Source: an uncultured Eubacteriales bacterium (lineage in GTDB: Bacteria > Bacillota > Clostridia > Oscillospirales > Oscillospiraceae). From it: a stretch of 45,420 bases of DNA. Of the stretch, positions 30,249 to 38,270 are shown piece after piece. Position 1 is the stretch's first letter. Each line of letters opens with the position of its first letter. The notes under the pieces are model-generated. The model ran no database searches. It had not been told where the DNA came from and saw nothing but the letters and a program-made list of their open reading frames with translations. The position numbers were made by a program, and so were the translations under genes. The stretch spans positions 1 to 45,420 of the forward strand of contig URNZ01000010.1 in NCBI GenBank assembly GCA_900549405.1, read 5' to 3'.

Positions 30249-31337
30249 TTACGACGCGGGGAAGGGGGCGGGGCACTGGGGGACAGACTGGCCGTCCCAG
30301 ACATAGCCCGCCGCGGTCATCTGGGCGTCGGTCTGATAGGGGGAGATCCAGTTTTCCACCATGGCCAGGTCCAGATGCCGCCAGCCGTTCTGAGTGGATA
30401 CCACGTTCCAGAAGTGGGGACGGCCATTCTGGCTGCCTTCCACCACCATGCAGTCCACGTCCAGCTGCTGGCACAGGGCGGCCATGAACAGGGCCAGCCC
30501 CTGGCTGTTGGCCCGGCCATCGGTGAGGGCCAGATAGGGCGTGCTGCCCCCGTCGGAGGTGTAGCTGCACACCCGCAGGACGGTCTGTCCCGCGGCGGAG
30601 ATGCGCAGGTCGCCGGTGTAGCTCTTCAGGTCCCGGGCCAGCTCCTGGCACTGATAGCGGGTGGTCTCCTGCCGCCGGAGCAGCTCCTCCTGGGACAGGT
30701 GATAGTTCAGCTCCAGCTCCACGATGCGCTGCCGCCCGCTGTCGGGATAGAGGGACACGGACACGTCGGGCAGGTCCTCCGCCGCGTCGGGCACGGCGAA
30801 ATAGGCCTGGCGGAACAGAGCCTGGATGTCCTCCACGCCCCCGTCGAAATAGCTGATGCTCAGGGTACACTCCGGGGAGAACTGCTCTAGGGCGGACTCC
30901 AGCTGGCTGCGGATGGCGGTGATGCCGGTGGCGGAGACGATGGCGTCCATCTGCTCCTTGGTCCGGCGATAGGTGATCTGCACCTCCGCCTCGTGATAGG
31001 AGAGGATGGGGGAGACGTGATACTGGATATAGTCCACCGCATAGGCCCCCAGGGGATACTCCTGGGCCACCTCCACGCAGGCCCGCTCTAAATCCGCCTG
31101 GACGTCCTCGCTCTCATACAGGCGGATGGAGGCGGAGGGCATGTTTTGGGACACCAGATAGGTGAGGATGTTCACCAGCTCCTGATAGCTCTCGGCCCGC
31201 AGGGCGGAGTTATCCCCCTCGGTGGCGGGGGTGGTGCTGTGGACGGTGACGGACACATAGTCCCGGTCCAGCAGCCCGGCGCACCCGGAGAGCAGCAGAG
31301 TCGCGGCAGCGGCGGCGGCCAATATGCGTGTTTTCAT
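30249..31337 (-). CDS. Lipoprotein with a transglutaminase-like C-terminal domain
   Basis: A 362-residue surface protein. Lipobox LSGC (16-19) gives a lipidated C19. The N-terminal two-thirds is not a family I recognise; it holds repeated long strands and an ALRAESYQELVNILTYLVSQ segment. The last 90 residues resemble the transglutaminase-like fold: GRANSQGLALFMAALCQQLDV, then HFWNVV and GWRHLDLAM supply the His and Asp of the triad. The nucleophile position reads Ser (ANS) where active members have Cys, so it may be a non-catalytic or altered enzyme. The minus-strand start ATG 31337 is followed by a typical signal. It stands alone. Confidence 0.8.
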   Translation of the reverse strand: MKTRILAAAAAATLLLSGCAGLLDRDYVSVTVHSTTPATEGDNSALRAESYQELVNILTYLVSQNMPSASIRLYESEDVQADLERACVEVAQEYPLGAYAVDYIQYHVSPILSYHEAEVQITYRRTKEQMDAIVSATGITAIRSQLESALEQFSPECTLSISYFDGGVEDIQALFRQAYFAVPDAAEDLPDVSVSLYPDSGRQRIVELELNYHLSQEELLRRQETTRYQCQELARDLKSYTGDLRISAAGQTVLRVCSYTSDGGSTPYLALTDGRANSQGLALFMAALCQQLDVDCMVVEGSQNGRPHFWNVVSTQNGWRHLDLAMVENWISPYQTDAQMTAAGYVWDGQSVPQCPAPFPAS

Positions 31338-31374
31338 GGGAGCGCGCCCACCTTTCTGAGTTAGGAGTTAGTCT

Positions 31375-31494
31375 GTAGGGGCGGACCTCTGTGTCCGCCC
31401 GCGATACCCGACGCGGCAACGGCGGGCGGCTAATAGCCGCCCCTACACCGGGTCAACGATGAATCTCGTAGGGGCCGATGTCCCCATCGGCCCG
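31375..31494. repeat. Cluster of three REP palindromes
   Basis: GTAGGGGCGGA...TCCGCCCG (31375-31401), an inverted relative CGGGCGGC...GCCGCCCCTAC (31423-31446), and GTAGGGGCCGAT...ATCGGCCCG (31468-31494). Each is a hairpin with a GTAGGGG head. The first is identical to the palindromes at 35404 and 36018 that flank the transposase gene. Preceding them at 31358-31371 is GAGTTAGGAGTTAG, also found in the long palindrome at 44296. Confidence 0.88.
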
Positions 31495-31508
31495 CCTGGG
31501 GTTTACGC

Positions 31509-32099
31509 TTACATCCCCAGATCCTGGTCGATCAGCACGATCTCCATGGTGTCTACCCCCATGGGCTTGTTCCACAGGACCACCAGCTCTCGGCAGATGC
31601 GCTCCGGGCTGGAGCAGTCATAGCACCGGTCCGCCTTTACGGCGCAGGGGGTCTTGCGCTTTAAGCGCTGGGCGTTTTTGGGGGCGGCGATGTTCCGGGC
31701 CCGCCACAGGGCGGCGTCGTAGTCCGGGGCGATCTTGTTGGCCCCCACCACGAAATAGACCCGCTTGTGGCCGAACAGGGTGGAGGCCACCCGGTTGCCA
31801 GCCCCGTCGATGTTGATGAGCTCCCCCGTCTCGGCCAGGCCGTTTACAGAGCTGAGATACACCTCCGTCTGCATCCCGTCCATCCGGTCATCCCCCTTCC
31901 AGTGCCACAGACAGCGGTTGTGGGCGGACAGGCGGGGGTACAGATCCAGCTGGTCCAGGGTAACGGAGCCGCCGAAGGCCACGGACGTCTGGTCGATGAC
32001 GGAGTCCAGATAGTCCGCCGCCTGCTGGGCGGCGGCAAAGCGCCGGACGGTGTAGCCCCGGCGGGTGAGATTTTCTGTGAGCTTTTCGTAATTTGGCAT
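31509..32099 (-). CDS. LUD domain-containing protein (LutC/YkgG-like)
   Basis: A 196-residue protein of the LUD (DUF162) family, related to LutC of the lactate-utilisation complex. Features: a helical lead (YEKLTENLTRRGYTVRRFAAAQQAADYLDSVI), VAFGGSVTLDQLDLY, the Gly-rich ELINIDGAGNRVASTLFGHKRVYFVVGANKI core, and a C-terminal four-Cys set (CAVKADRCYDCSSPERIC) suited to an iron-sulfur cluster or zinc. No lutA/lutB genes are near, so a role in lactate oxidation is not supported by context; stand-alone LUD proteins are common in clostridia. It lies 26 bases after the YitT gene. Confidence 0.88.
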   Translation of the reverse strand: MPNYEKLTENLTRRGYTVRRFAAAQQAADYLDSVIDQTSVAFGGSVTLDQLDLYPRLSAHNRCLWHWKGDDRMDGMQTEVYLSSVNGLAETGELINIDGAGNRVASTLFGHKRVYFVVGANKIAPDYDAALWRARNIAAPKNAQRLKRKTPCAVKADRCYDCSSPERICRELVVLWNKPMGVDTMEIVLIDQDLGM

Positions 32100-32125
32100 A
32101 CAAGACCCCTCCTGAAATTCTGGGC

Positions 32126-32998
32126 TTACAGTGCGTTCTTCTTATACCGGGTAAAGCCCCGGCCCAGCACCTCACGGGCGTCACAGACGATGAGGAAAGC
32201 GTCCGGGTCCAGCTCCTTCACCGTCTGGCGCACGGCCACGATCTGCCGCTGCTTAAAGGCGCACATGAGTACCTGCTTCTCCTGGCCGCTCCAGGCCCCC
32301 TGGCCGTGGAGCAATGTCACGCCCCGGCCCAGGTCGTGGGTCAGGGCCTCCACCACCGGGCCGGTCTGCTGGGTGATGATATAGGCCACCTTGGCTTTGT
32401 CCAGACCATAGAGCACCGTGTCGGTGACATAGGAATAGGCCACTTGGGCCACCAGGCCGTACAGGGCGGCGTTGATGCTGCCATAGGCCGCCGACACCAG
32501 CAGCAGGGCGGACACGTCCACCGCAAGCAGCACCTTGCCCATGGACAGCCAGGGCAGGGCCAGCTTCAGCAGCCGGGCGATCAGGTCGGTGCCCCCAGTG
32601 GTGGCCCCCTTGGAGAAGATCAGTCCCGCCGCCAGGCCCAGCAGGGCCCCGCCGCACACGGCGGCCAGCATGGGGTCGGTGGCCGGGAAGGAAAAGAGCA
32701 GGTTCAGCCCGTCCATGGCCACCGAGGACAGGGCCATGGCGTATAGGGAGGAGGCCAGCAGATGTCCGCCGATGAACCGCCACCCCAGCAGAAACAGGGG
32801 GATGTTCACCAGCAGGACGAACAGGCCCACCGACAGAAAGGGAATATAGGTGTGGATGGCCTGGCCCAGGCCGGTGATGCCCCCCAGGGCGATCTGGTTG
32901 GGGGCATAGAACCAGTCAAAGGCCAGGGCATACAGCAGGGAACCCACGGTAATCCAGGCATAGGATGTGAGCAGCTTTTTCGCGGACTTGGCGTTCAT
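32126..32998 (-). CDS. YitT family membrane protein
   Basis: A 290-residue protein of unknown function. It has five to six transmembrane helices (DUF161/YitT_membrane, about 10-200) with the family motifs GGITGLGQAI, GLIFSKGATTGGTDLIARLL and YVTDTVLYGLDKAK. A cytoplasmic C-terminal DUF2179 domain (about 210-285) carries GRGVTLLHGQGAWSGQEKQVLMCAFKQRQI, an ACT/PII-like sensing fold. It lies 36 bases after parC in the same direction and is likely cotranscribed with parC and the LUD gene. Confidence 0.92.
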   Translation of the reverse strand: MNAKSAKKLLTSYAWITVGSLLYALAFDWFYAPNQIALGGITGLGQAIHTYIPFLSVGLFVLLVNIPLFLLGWRFIGGHLLASSLYAMALSSVAMDGLNLLFSFPATDPMLAAVCGGALLGLAAGLIFSKGATTGGTDLIARLLKLALPWLSMGKVLLAVDVSALLLVSAAYGSINAALYGLVAQVAYSYVTDTVLYGLDKAKVAYIITQQTGPVVEALTHDLGRGVTLLHGQGAWSGQEKQVLMCAFKQRQIVAVRQTVKELDPDAFLIVCDAREVLGRGFTRYKKNAL

Positions 32999-33034
32999 AG
33001 AAAGACCCTCTTTTCTCTCTTGGCTCGGGCTTTT

Positions 33035-35287
33035 TTAGGACAGGTCCAGGGTCATCTGGGTCTCGCCCCGGTCCTCCTCCTTCAGCAGGGCGCCGTTTAC
33101 GGGCAGGGAGCGGGCGCGGTAGCGGGCCAGGTTGACGATGGCGGTCTGGTCCAGGGGCAGGACCTTCTCCACCCGGTATTTGGGCTTGAGGGTCATGATG
33201 TTCACGCCCTGGGTGGTGCGGGTGGTCTTGGGGTTCAGGGCGGAGGTGTGGAAGATCATGCAGCGGCCCTCGGTGGTGTACACGGCGGCCTCAAAGTCCT
33301 CTCGGACCAGGAAGGCCGTGACCAGGGGGGCCTTGTCGGAATAGGCGCCGGTGAGCTTTTTCCGCCGGGTCTGGGTCTGATAGGCGCTCAGCTCCACCCG
33401 GGCCACCTTGCCGTTGTCAAAGAAGAACAGCAGATTGCCGGAGTAGTCCCCGGGGATGCAGGCCCACAGGGGGCGCTCCTCCTGGTCCATGGCCAGCTTG
33501 GTGGGCAGATAGTCCCCCAGAACGCTGGCCTTGGCATCGTCAAAGTCGCTCAGGCGGGTCTTATAGCACTGCTGCCTGTCGGTGAACACCAGCAGCTCGT
33601 CCCGGTTGTTGGCCTCCCACTGGAGGAAGGGGCCGTCCCCGTCCTTATATTTCTGGTCGCTGGCCATGCGCAGGGACTGGGGGGTGATCTTCTTCAGATA
33701 GCCCTCCCGGGACAGGAACAGGTGGACGGGATAGTCGGGGGTCTCGTCCTCCGGGGCGGCCTCCGTCTGACTCTGGTGGTCATAGACGATCTCGGTGCGC
33801 CGGGGGGTGGCGTATTTCTTCTTGACTTCGGTCAGCTCCTGGGTGATCTGCTTTTTGATGCGCTTGGGGGAGGAGACCAGGTCCTCCAGATCGGCGATCT
33901 CCGCCTGGAGCTCGTCCACCTCCTGGGTGCGGCGGAGGATATACTCCTTGTTGATGTTCCGCAGGCGGATGTCGGCCACATATTCGGCCTGGGTCTGGTC
34001 GATGCCAAAGCCGATCATCAGGTTGGGCACCACCTCGGCGTCCTCCTCCGTGTCCCGGATGATCTGGATGGCCCGGTCAATGTCCAGCAGGATGCGGCGC
34101 AGACCCAGCAGCAGGTGGAGCTTCTCCTTCTTCCGGTTCATGGTGAAATAGGTGCGCCGGCGCACGGAGTCCATCCGCCAGGCGGTCCACTCCTCCAAGA
34201 TCTCCCGCACGCCCATCACCCGGGGCATCCCGGCGATGAGGATGTTGAAGTTGCAGGACTGGCTGTCCAGCAGTGGGGTGGAGCGGAACAGCTTGGCCAT
34301 GAGCTTGTCCGGGTCGGTGCCCCGTTTCAGGTCGATGGTCAGCTTCAGGCCGGACAGGTCGCTCTCGTCCCGCACGTCGGAGATCTCCCGGGTCTTGCCC
34401 GTCTTCACCAGCTCGATGATCTTCTCTTTGATGGCCTCGATGGTGGTGGAGTAGGGGATCTCATAGACCTCGATCAGGTTTTCTTCTTTGATATAGCGCC
34501 ACTTGGAGCGGATCTTAAAGGAGCCCCGGCCCGTGCGATAGATGTCGCTGAGGGCGGCCTGGTCATACAGCAGCTCGCCGCCGGTGGGCAGGTCGGGGGC
34601 CTTCAGCGTCTCCATCAGGTCGCACTCCGGGTCCTTTAAATAGGCGATGGTGGCGTCGCACACCTCCCCCAGGTTAAAGCCGCACAGGTTGCTGGCCATG
34701 CCCACGGCGATGCCCTGGTTGGCGGACACCAGCACATTGGGGAAGGTGGTGGGCAGCAGAGCGGGCTCCTTCATCTTCCCGTCATAGTTGTCCACAAAGT
34801 CCACCGCGTCCTGGTCGATGTCCCGGAACAGCTCGGCGCAGATGGGGTCCAGCCGCACCTCGGTATACCGGCTGGCGGCCCAGGCCATGTCCCGGGAATA
34901 GACCTTGCCGAAGTTGCCCTTGCTGTCCACCAGGGGGTGGAGCAGAGCGCCATAGCCCCGGGAGAGGCGGACCATGGTGTCATAGATGGCCGCGTCGCCG
35001 TGGGGGTTGAGCTTCATGGTCTGGCCCACCACGTTGGCGCTCTTGGTCCGAGGGCCGGAGAGCAGCTTCATCTGGTACATGGTGTACAGCAGCTTTCGGT
35101 GGCTGGGCTTAAAGCCGTCGATCTCTGGGATGGCCCGGGAGACGATGACGCTCATGGCATAGGGCATATAGTTGGTTTCCAGCGTTTCGGTGATGGGCTG
35201 TTCCAGCACCTCCGCCCGCAGCCCCATGGCCGCAGGGTCCACAACAGCGGGCTTCTTCGCCCCGCCGCCGGTCTTTTTTCTTGCCAT
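33035..35287 (-). CDS. parC: DNA topoisomerase IV subunit A (type IIA topoisomerase, GyrA/ParC family)
   Basis: Cuts and rejoins DNA to unlink daughter chromosomes, working with ParE. The 750-residue protein has the winged helix and tower with the catalytic Tyr at Y141 in SRYTEVRL, the PHGD segment (96-99) followed by AAIYD, and the long coiled coil about 400-470. The C-terminal beta-propeller is truncated compared with GyrA, and no GyrA box was seen, which fits ParC. The residue after PHGD is Ala (A100) where quinolone-sensitive enzymes have Ser. ATG 35287 opens MARKKTGG. parE lies upstream, but the two are split by a REP-transposase insertion. Confidence 0.93.
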   Translation of the reverse strand: MARKKTGGGAKKPAVVDPAAMGLRAEVLEQPITETLETNYMPYAMSVIVSRAIPEIDGFKPSHRKLLYTMYQMKLLSGPRTKSANVVGQTMKLNPHGDAAIYDTMVRLSRGYGALLHPLVDSKGNFGKVYSRDMAWAASRYTEVRLDPICAELFRDIDQDAVDFVDNYDGKMKEPALLPTTFPNVLVSANQGIAVGMASNLCGFNLGEVCDATIAYLKDPECDLMETLKAPDLPTGGELLYDQAALSDIYRTGRGSFKIRSKWRYIKEENLIEVYEIPYSTTIEAIKEKIIELVKTGKTREISDVRDESDLSGLKLTIDLKRGTDPDKLMAKLFRSTPLLDSQSCNFNILIAGMPRVMGVREILEEWTAWRMDSVRRRTYFTMNRKKEKLHLLLGLRRILLDIDRAIQIIRDTEEDAEVVPNLMIGFGIDQTQAEYVADIRLRNINKEYILRRTQEVDELQAEIADLEDLVSSPKRIKKQITQELTEVKKKYATPRRTEIVYDHQSQTEAAPEDETPDYPVHLFLSREGYLKKITPQSLRMASDQKYKDGDGPFLQWEANNRDELLVFTDRQQCYKTRLSDFDDAKASVLGDYLPTKLAMDQEERPLWACIPGDYSGNLLFFFDNGKVARVELSAYQTQTRRKKLTGAYSDKAPLVTAFLVREDFEAAVYTTEGRCMIFHTSALNPKTTRTTQGVNIMTLKPKYRVEKVLPLDQTAIVNLARYRARSLPVNGALLKEEDRGETQMTLDLS

Positions 35288-35403
35288 TGTATCAGTCCTT
35301 TAAGAAAGTAAAGCAAATCTGAGTTGTTAAGTAATTAGGCATATCACAACGCTGCCCGTGTTTGCTGTGTATCATAGATTTTAGAAGAGCTTCTTGATAC
35401 GCC

Positions 35404-35430
35404 GTAGGGGCGGACCTCTGTGTCCGCCCG
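35404..35430 (+). repeat. REP palindrome, left flank of the transposase gene
   Basis: Head GTAGGGG then hairpin GGCGGACCTC...TGTGTCCGCC; identical to 31375-31401 and to the reverse of 36018-36044. Confidence 0.92.
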
Positions 35431-35458
35431 CTGGACAGGGTATCGTAAAATGCCAGGG

Positions 35459-35956
35459 TCAGTGACATTGGCTCCAGCGCAAGGGATTTTCTTGTATGTA
35501 ATTTCTGACTTGAAGCAAATCGTTCTCGTTGCGCAAAATGTGGTCATGATATCCTCTTTGCCACAGCTTGGGCCCGAACGGCTGCCCGTCTGTCTGATAG
35601 AGGTGGTCGGTATAAGATTTAAACCGCTGTATGACCTTGGACAGGGGGTGGCCCCCATACTGTCCCGTCAGATTCAGCAACAGATGAACATGGTCCGGCA
35701 TGATGACATAACAGTCCACAGCGACGCCGGGATTCACGGCGGGAATGGATAAAATGGACTGTTTTATCTTGACGCCCAGCGGGGTGAGGGAAACGGGCGG
35801 GTCGGAGAACAGGTCGGCCTGTTGGCCGATGTGGCAAAAGAACGCACAGTCCCGCCGCGCAGCGCATATGGTAACGAAATAAGATCCTGGGGAGCTATAG
35901 TCGTAGGCAGAGAGACGAAGACTCGGCCTGCGGGGATAAATGATATCATCAGACAA
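35459..35956 (-). CDS. REP-associated tyrosine transposase (RAYT, Y1 family)
   Basis: Single-strand HUH endonuclease that recognises and is thought to mobilise REP hairpins. The 165-residue protein, full length for the family, starts with RRPSLRLSAYDYSSPGSYFVTIC, has the HUH motif in MPDHVHLLL (H89 and H91), then WQRGYHDHILRNE with the probable nucleophile Y136 and RNYIQENPLRW at the end. Start is TTG 35956 with a G-rich but poor ribosome binding site, suggesting low expression. The gene is flanked by inverted REP palindromes and appears intact. Confidence 0.93.
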   Translation of the reverse strand: MSDDIIYPRRPSLRLSAYDYSSPGSYFVTICAARRDCAFFCHIGQQADLFSDPPVSLTPLGVKIKQSILSIPAVNPGVAVDCYVIMPDHVHLLLNLTGQYGGHPLSKVIQRFKSYTDHLYQTDGQPFGPKLWQRGYHDHILRNENDLLQVRNYIQENPLRWSQCH

Positions 35957-36017
35957 AGAGAACGCCCCCGTTGAGAAATGATAAATTTACCGTTTTATCG
36001 TTGTGCGGTGGTCGTCG

Positions 36018-36044
36018 CGGGCGGACACAGAGGTCCGCCCCTAC
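36018..36044 (-). repeat. REP palindrome, right flank of the transposase gene
   Basis: Exact inverted copy of 35404-35430 on the opposite side of the transposase gene. Confidence 0.92.
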
Positions 36045-36110
36045 GGCGTGTCAGGATAGTCTTGTTGCTAAATCCATTATGTCCGTGTCAGGGTGGCCCG
36101 AGATAAACCC

Positions 36111-38102
36111 TTACGAAATATCCGCCAGGTCCAGGTATTTATATCCGTTATCCGCGATGTGGCTCTTGCGGCCCTGGAGGTCGTCGCCCAGGAGGAGGTC
36201 GAAGACCTGGGCGGTGCGCTCTACGTCCTCGGGCATGACCTTGATGAGCCGCCGGGTGGCGGGGGACATGGTGGTCAGGGCCATCATCTCCGGGTCGTTC
36301 TCGCCCAGACCCTTGGAGCGCTGGATCTCATACTTCTTCCCGGCAAGCTGAGCGACTTTGTCGTTCTTCTCCTTGTCGGAGTAGGCGAAGAAGGGATAGG
36401 GCATGTCCTTGCAGGTGATCTCGTACAGGGGGGACTCGGCAATGTAGACATAGCCCTGCTGGATGAGGGTGGGGGTCAGGCGATAGAGCATGGTGAGGAT
36501 CAGGGTGCGGATCTGGAAGCCGTCCACGTCGGCATCGGTGCAGATGACGATCTTGTTCCAGCGCAGGCTGTTCAGGTCGAAGGAGGCCAGGTCCTTGGCC
36601 CGCTTGTCCTGCACCTCCACGCCGCAGCCCAGCACCTTCAGCAGGTCGGTGATGATCTCGCTTTTGAAGATCTTGTTGTAGTCGGCCTTCAGGCAGTTCA
36701 AGATCTTGCCCCGCACGGGCATGATGCCCTGGAACTCCGCGTCACGGCTGAGCTTTACGCTGCCCATGGCGGAGTCGCCCTCCACGATGTACAGCTCCCG
36801 CCGGGACACGTCCTTGGTGCGGCAGTCCACAAACTTCTGCACCCGGTTGGACAGGTCCATGGAGCCGGTGAGCTTCTTTTTCAGATTCAGCCGGGTCTTC
36901 TCCGCGTTCTCCCGGGACCGCTTGTTGATGAGCACCTGTTCGGCGATCTTCTGGGCGTCCTGGGGGTTCTCGGTGAAATAGACCTCCAGCCGCTCCCGGA
37001 GGAAGCGGGTCATGGCCTCCTGGACGAACTTGTTGTTGATGGCCTTTTTCGTCTGGTTCTCATAGGAGGCCAGGGTGGAGAAGTTGTTGCTCACCAGCAC
37101 CAACGCGTCCTGAACGTCAGGGAAGGTGATCTTGCTCTCGTTTTTGTTATACTTGTTCTGGCTTTTCAGATAGGCGTCCAGCTCAGAGACAAAGGCGGAC
37201 CGCACCGCCCGGTCCGGGGAGCCGCCGTGCTCCAGCCAGGAGGAGTTGTGATAGTGCTCGATGACCTGTACCCGGTTGGAGAAGCAGAAGGACACGGACA
37301 GCTTCACTTTATACTCCGGCTTGTCCGCCTGGTCCCGGCCCCGGTCCTCCGCCTCCCAGAAGACGGGCTTGGTGAGGGCACCCTCTCCGGCCAGCTCGGC
37401 CACATAGTCCACGATGCCGTTTTCATAGAGAAAATCGGTGGTCTCGAACTTGCCGCCCACCTGGTTGCGGAAGCGGAAGGTGATGCCCGCGTTGACCACC
37501 GACTGGCGCTTCATCACGTCCAGATAGTATTCCACCGGGATATCCACGTCGGTGAACACCTCCGGGTCGGGCTTCCAGTGGAACAGGGAGCCCGTCTTCT
37601 TGCCCCGGTCTGTGGGCTCCTTGTGCAGGCCGCCGATGTTCTCGCCCTTTTCAAAGTGGAGGGTGTATTTAAAGCCGTCCCGCCAGATGGTGGCGTCGAA
37701 ATATTCGCTGGAATACTGGGTGGCGCAGGCGCCTAGGCCGTTCAGACCCAGGGAATATTCATAGTTGTCCCCGCTGGTGTTGTCATATTTGCCGCCGGCG
37801 TACAGCTCGCAAAAGACCAGCTCCCAGTTAAAGCGCTGCTCGTTCTCGTTCCAGTCCACGGGGCAGCCCCGGCCCTGGTCCTCCACCTGGATGGACCGGT
37901 CAGCAAAGCGGGTGACGGTGATGAGCCGCCCGTGGCCCTCCCGGGCCTCGTCGATGGCGTTGGACATGATCTCGAACACGGAGTGCTCGCAGCCCTCCAG
38001 CCCGTCAGAGCCGAAGATAACGCCGGGCCGCTTCCGCACCCGCTCCGCCCCCTTCAGGGCGGAAATAGATTCGTTTCCATAGGGGGTTTTCTTTTGAGCC
38101 AT
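36111..38102 (-). CDS. parE: DNA topoisomerase IV subunit B (type IIA topoisomerase, GyrB/ParE family)
   Basis: ATPase subunit paired with ParC. The 663-residue protein starts MAQKKTPYGNESISALKGAERVRKRPGVIFGSDG, the GHKL ATPase entry. EIMSNAIDEA carries the magnesium-binding Asn, and VEDQGRGCPVD follows. The transducer has an unusual GLNGLGACATQYSSEYFDATIWRDG stretch. The TOPRIM domain shows YIVEGDSAMGSVKLSRD and ICTDADVDGFQIRTLILT. The length fits ParE rather than GyrB. It lies upstream of parC in the same direction, separated by the REP-RAYT element. Confidence 0.94.
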   Translation of the reverse strand: MAQKKTPYGNESISALKGAERVRKRPGVIFGSDGLEGCEHSVFEIMSNAIDEAREGHGRLITVTRFADRSIQVEDQGRGCPVDWNENEQRFNWELVFCELYAGGKYDNTSGDNYEYSLGLNGLGACATQYSSEYFDATIWRDGFKYTLHFEKGENIGGLHKEPTDRGKKTGSLFHWKPDPEVFTDVDIPVEYYLDVMKRQSVVNAGITFRFRNQVGGKFETTDFLYENGIVDYVAELAGEGALTKPVFWEAEDRGRDQADKPEYKVKLSVSFCFSNRVQVIEHYHNSSWLEHGGSPDRAVRSAFVSELDAYLKSQNKYNKNESKITFPDVQDALVLVSNNFSTLASYENQTKKAINNKFVQEAMTRFLRERLEVYFTENPQDAQKIAEQVLINKRSRENAEKTRLNLKKKLTGSMDLSNRVQKFVDCRTKDVSRRELYIVEGDSAMGSVKLSRDAEFQGIMPVRGKILNCLKADYNKIFKSEIITDLLKVLGCGVEVQDKRAKDLASFDLNSLRWNKIVICTDADVDGFQIRTLILTMLYRLTPTLIQQGYVYIAESPLYEITCKDMPYPFFAYSDKEKNDKVAQLAGKKYEIQRSKGLGENDPEMMALTTMSPATRRLIKVMPEDVERTAQVFDLLLGDDLQGRKSHIADNGYKYLDLADIS

Positions 38103-38156
38103 GGTAAACCTTCCTCACTCTTTTCGTGCATGTGACGTACATAATATATCACTATA

Positions 38157-38186
38157 ATCATACCAAATTTCCCGGGGGAAAGTCAA
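38157..38186 (-). promoter_or_regulatory. Promoter of parE
   Basis: Minus strand TTGACT (38186-38181), 18 bases, TATGAT (38162-38157). Confidence 0.7.
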
Positions 38187-38203
38187 GGAAGGGGAAGCGC
38201 GAC

Positions 38204-38245
38204 AAAAAAGCACCCCGCCCGCACCTGGAACAGGCACGGGCGGGG
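38204..38245 (-). terminator. Terminator of the ATPase gene
   Basis: Minus strand CCCCGCCCGTGCCTG-ttc-CAGGTGCGGGCGGGG (15 bp with a wobble pair), then TGCTTTTTTG. It is homologous to the terminator at 39697-39740. Confidence 0.9.
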
Positions 38246-38270
38246 AAAGACAACAAAGGGAACACACAGG

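Larger units (their letters stand above)
35395..36053 (-). mobile_element. REP-RAYT element inserted between parE and parC
   Basis: A transposase gene (35459-35956) is bracketed by inverted palindromes: GTAGGGGCGGA...TCCGCCCG at 35404-35430 and its exact reverse at 36018-36044. The match extends outward through GA(T/C)ACGCC to about 36 bases per arm. The unit lies in the gap between parE and parC, with parE stop at 36111 and parC start at 35287. This is the arrangement of a REP element with its own RAYT gene. Confidence 0.85.

Noticed and set aside
32762..34639. 625-codon + strand frame opposite the parC and YitT genes
   Set aside because: Low-complexity Gly/Val/Leu/Gln translation opposite a clear topoisomerase gene with its catalytic Tyr.
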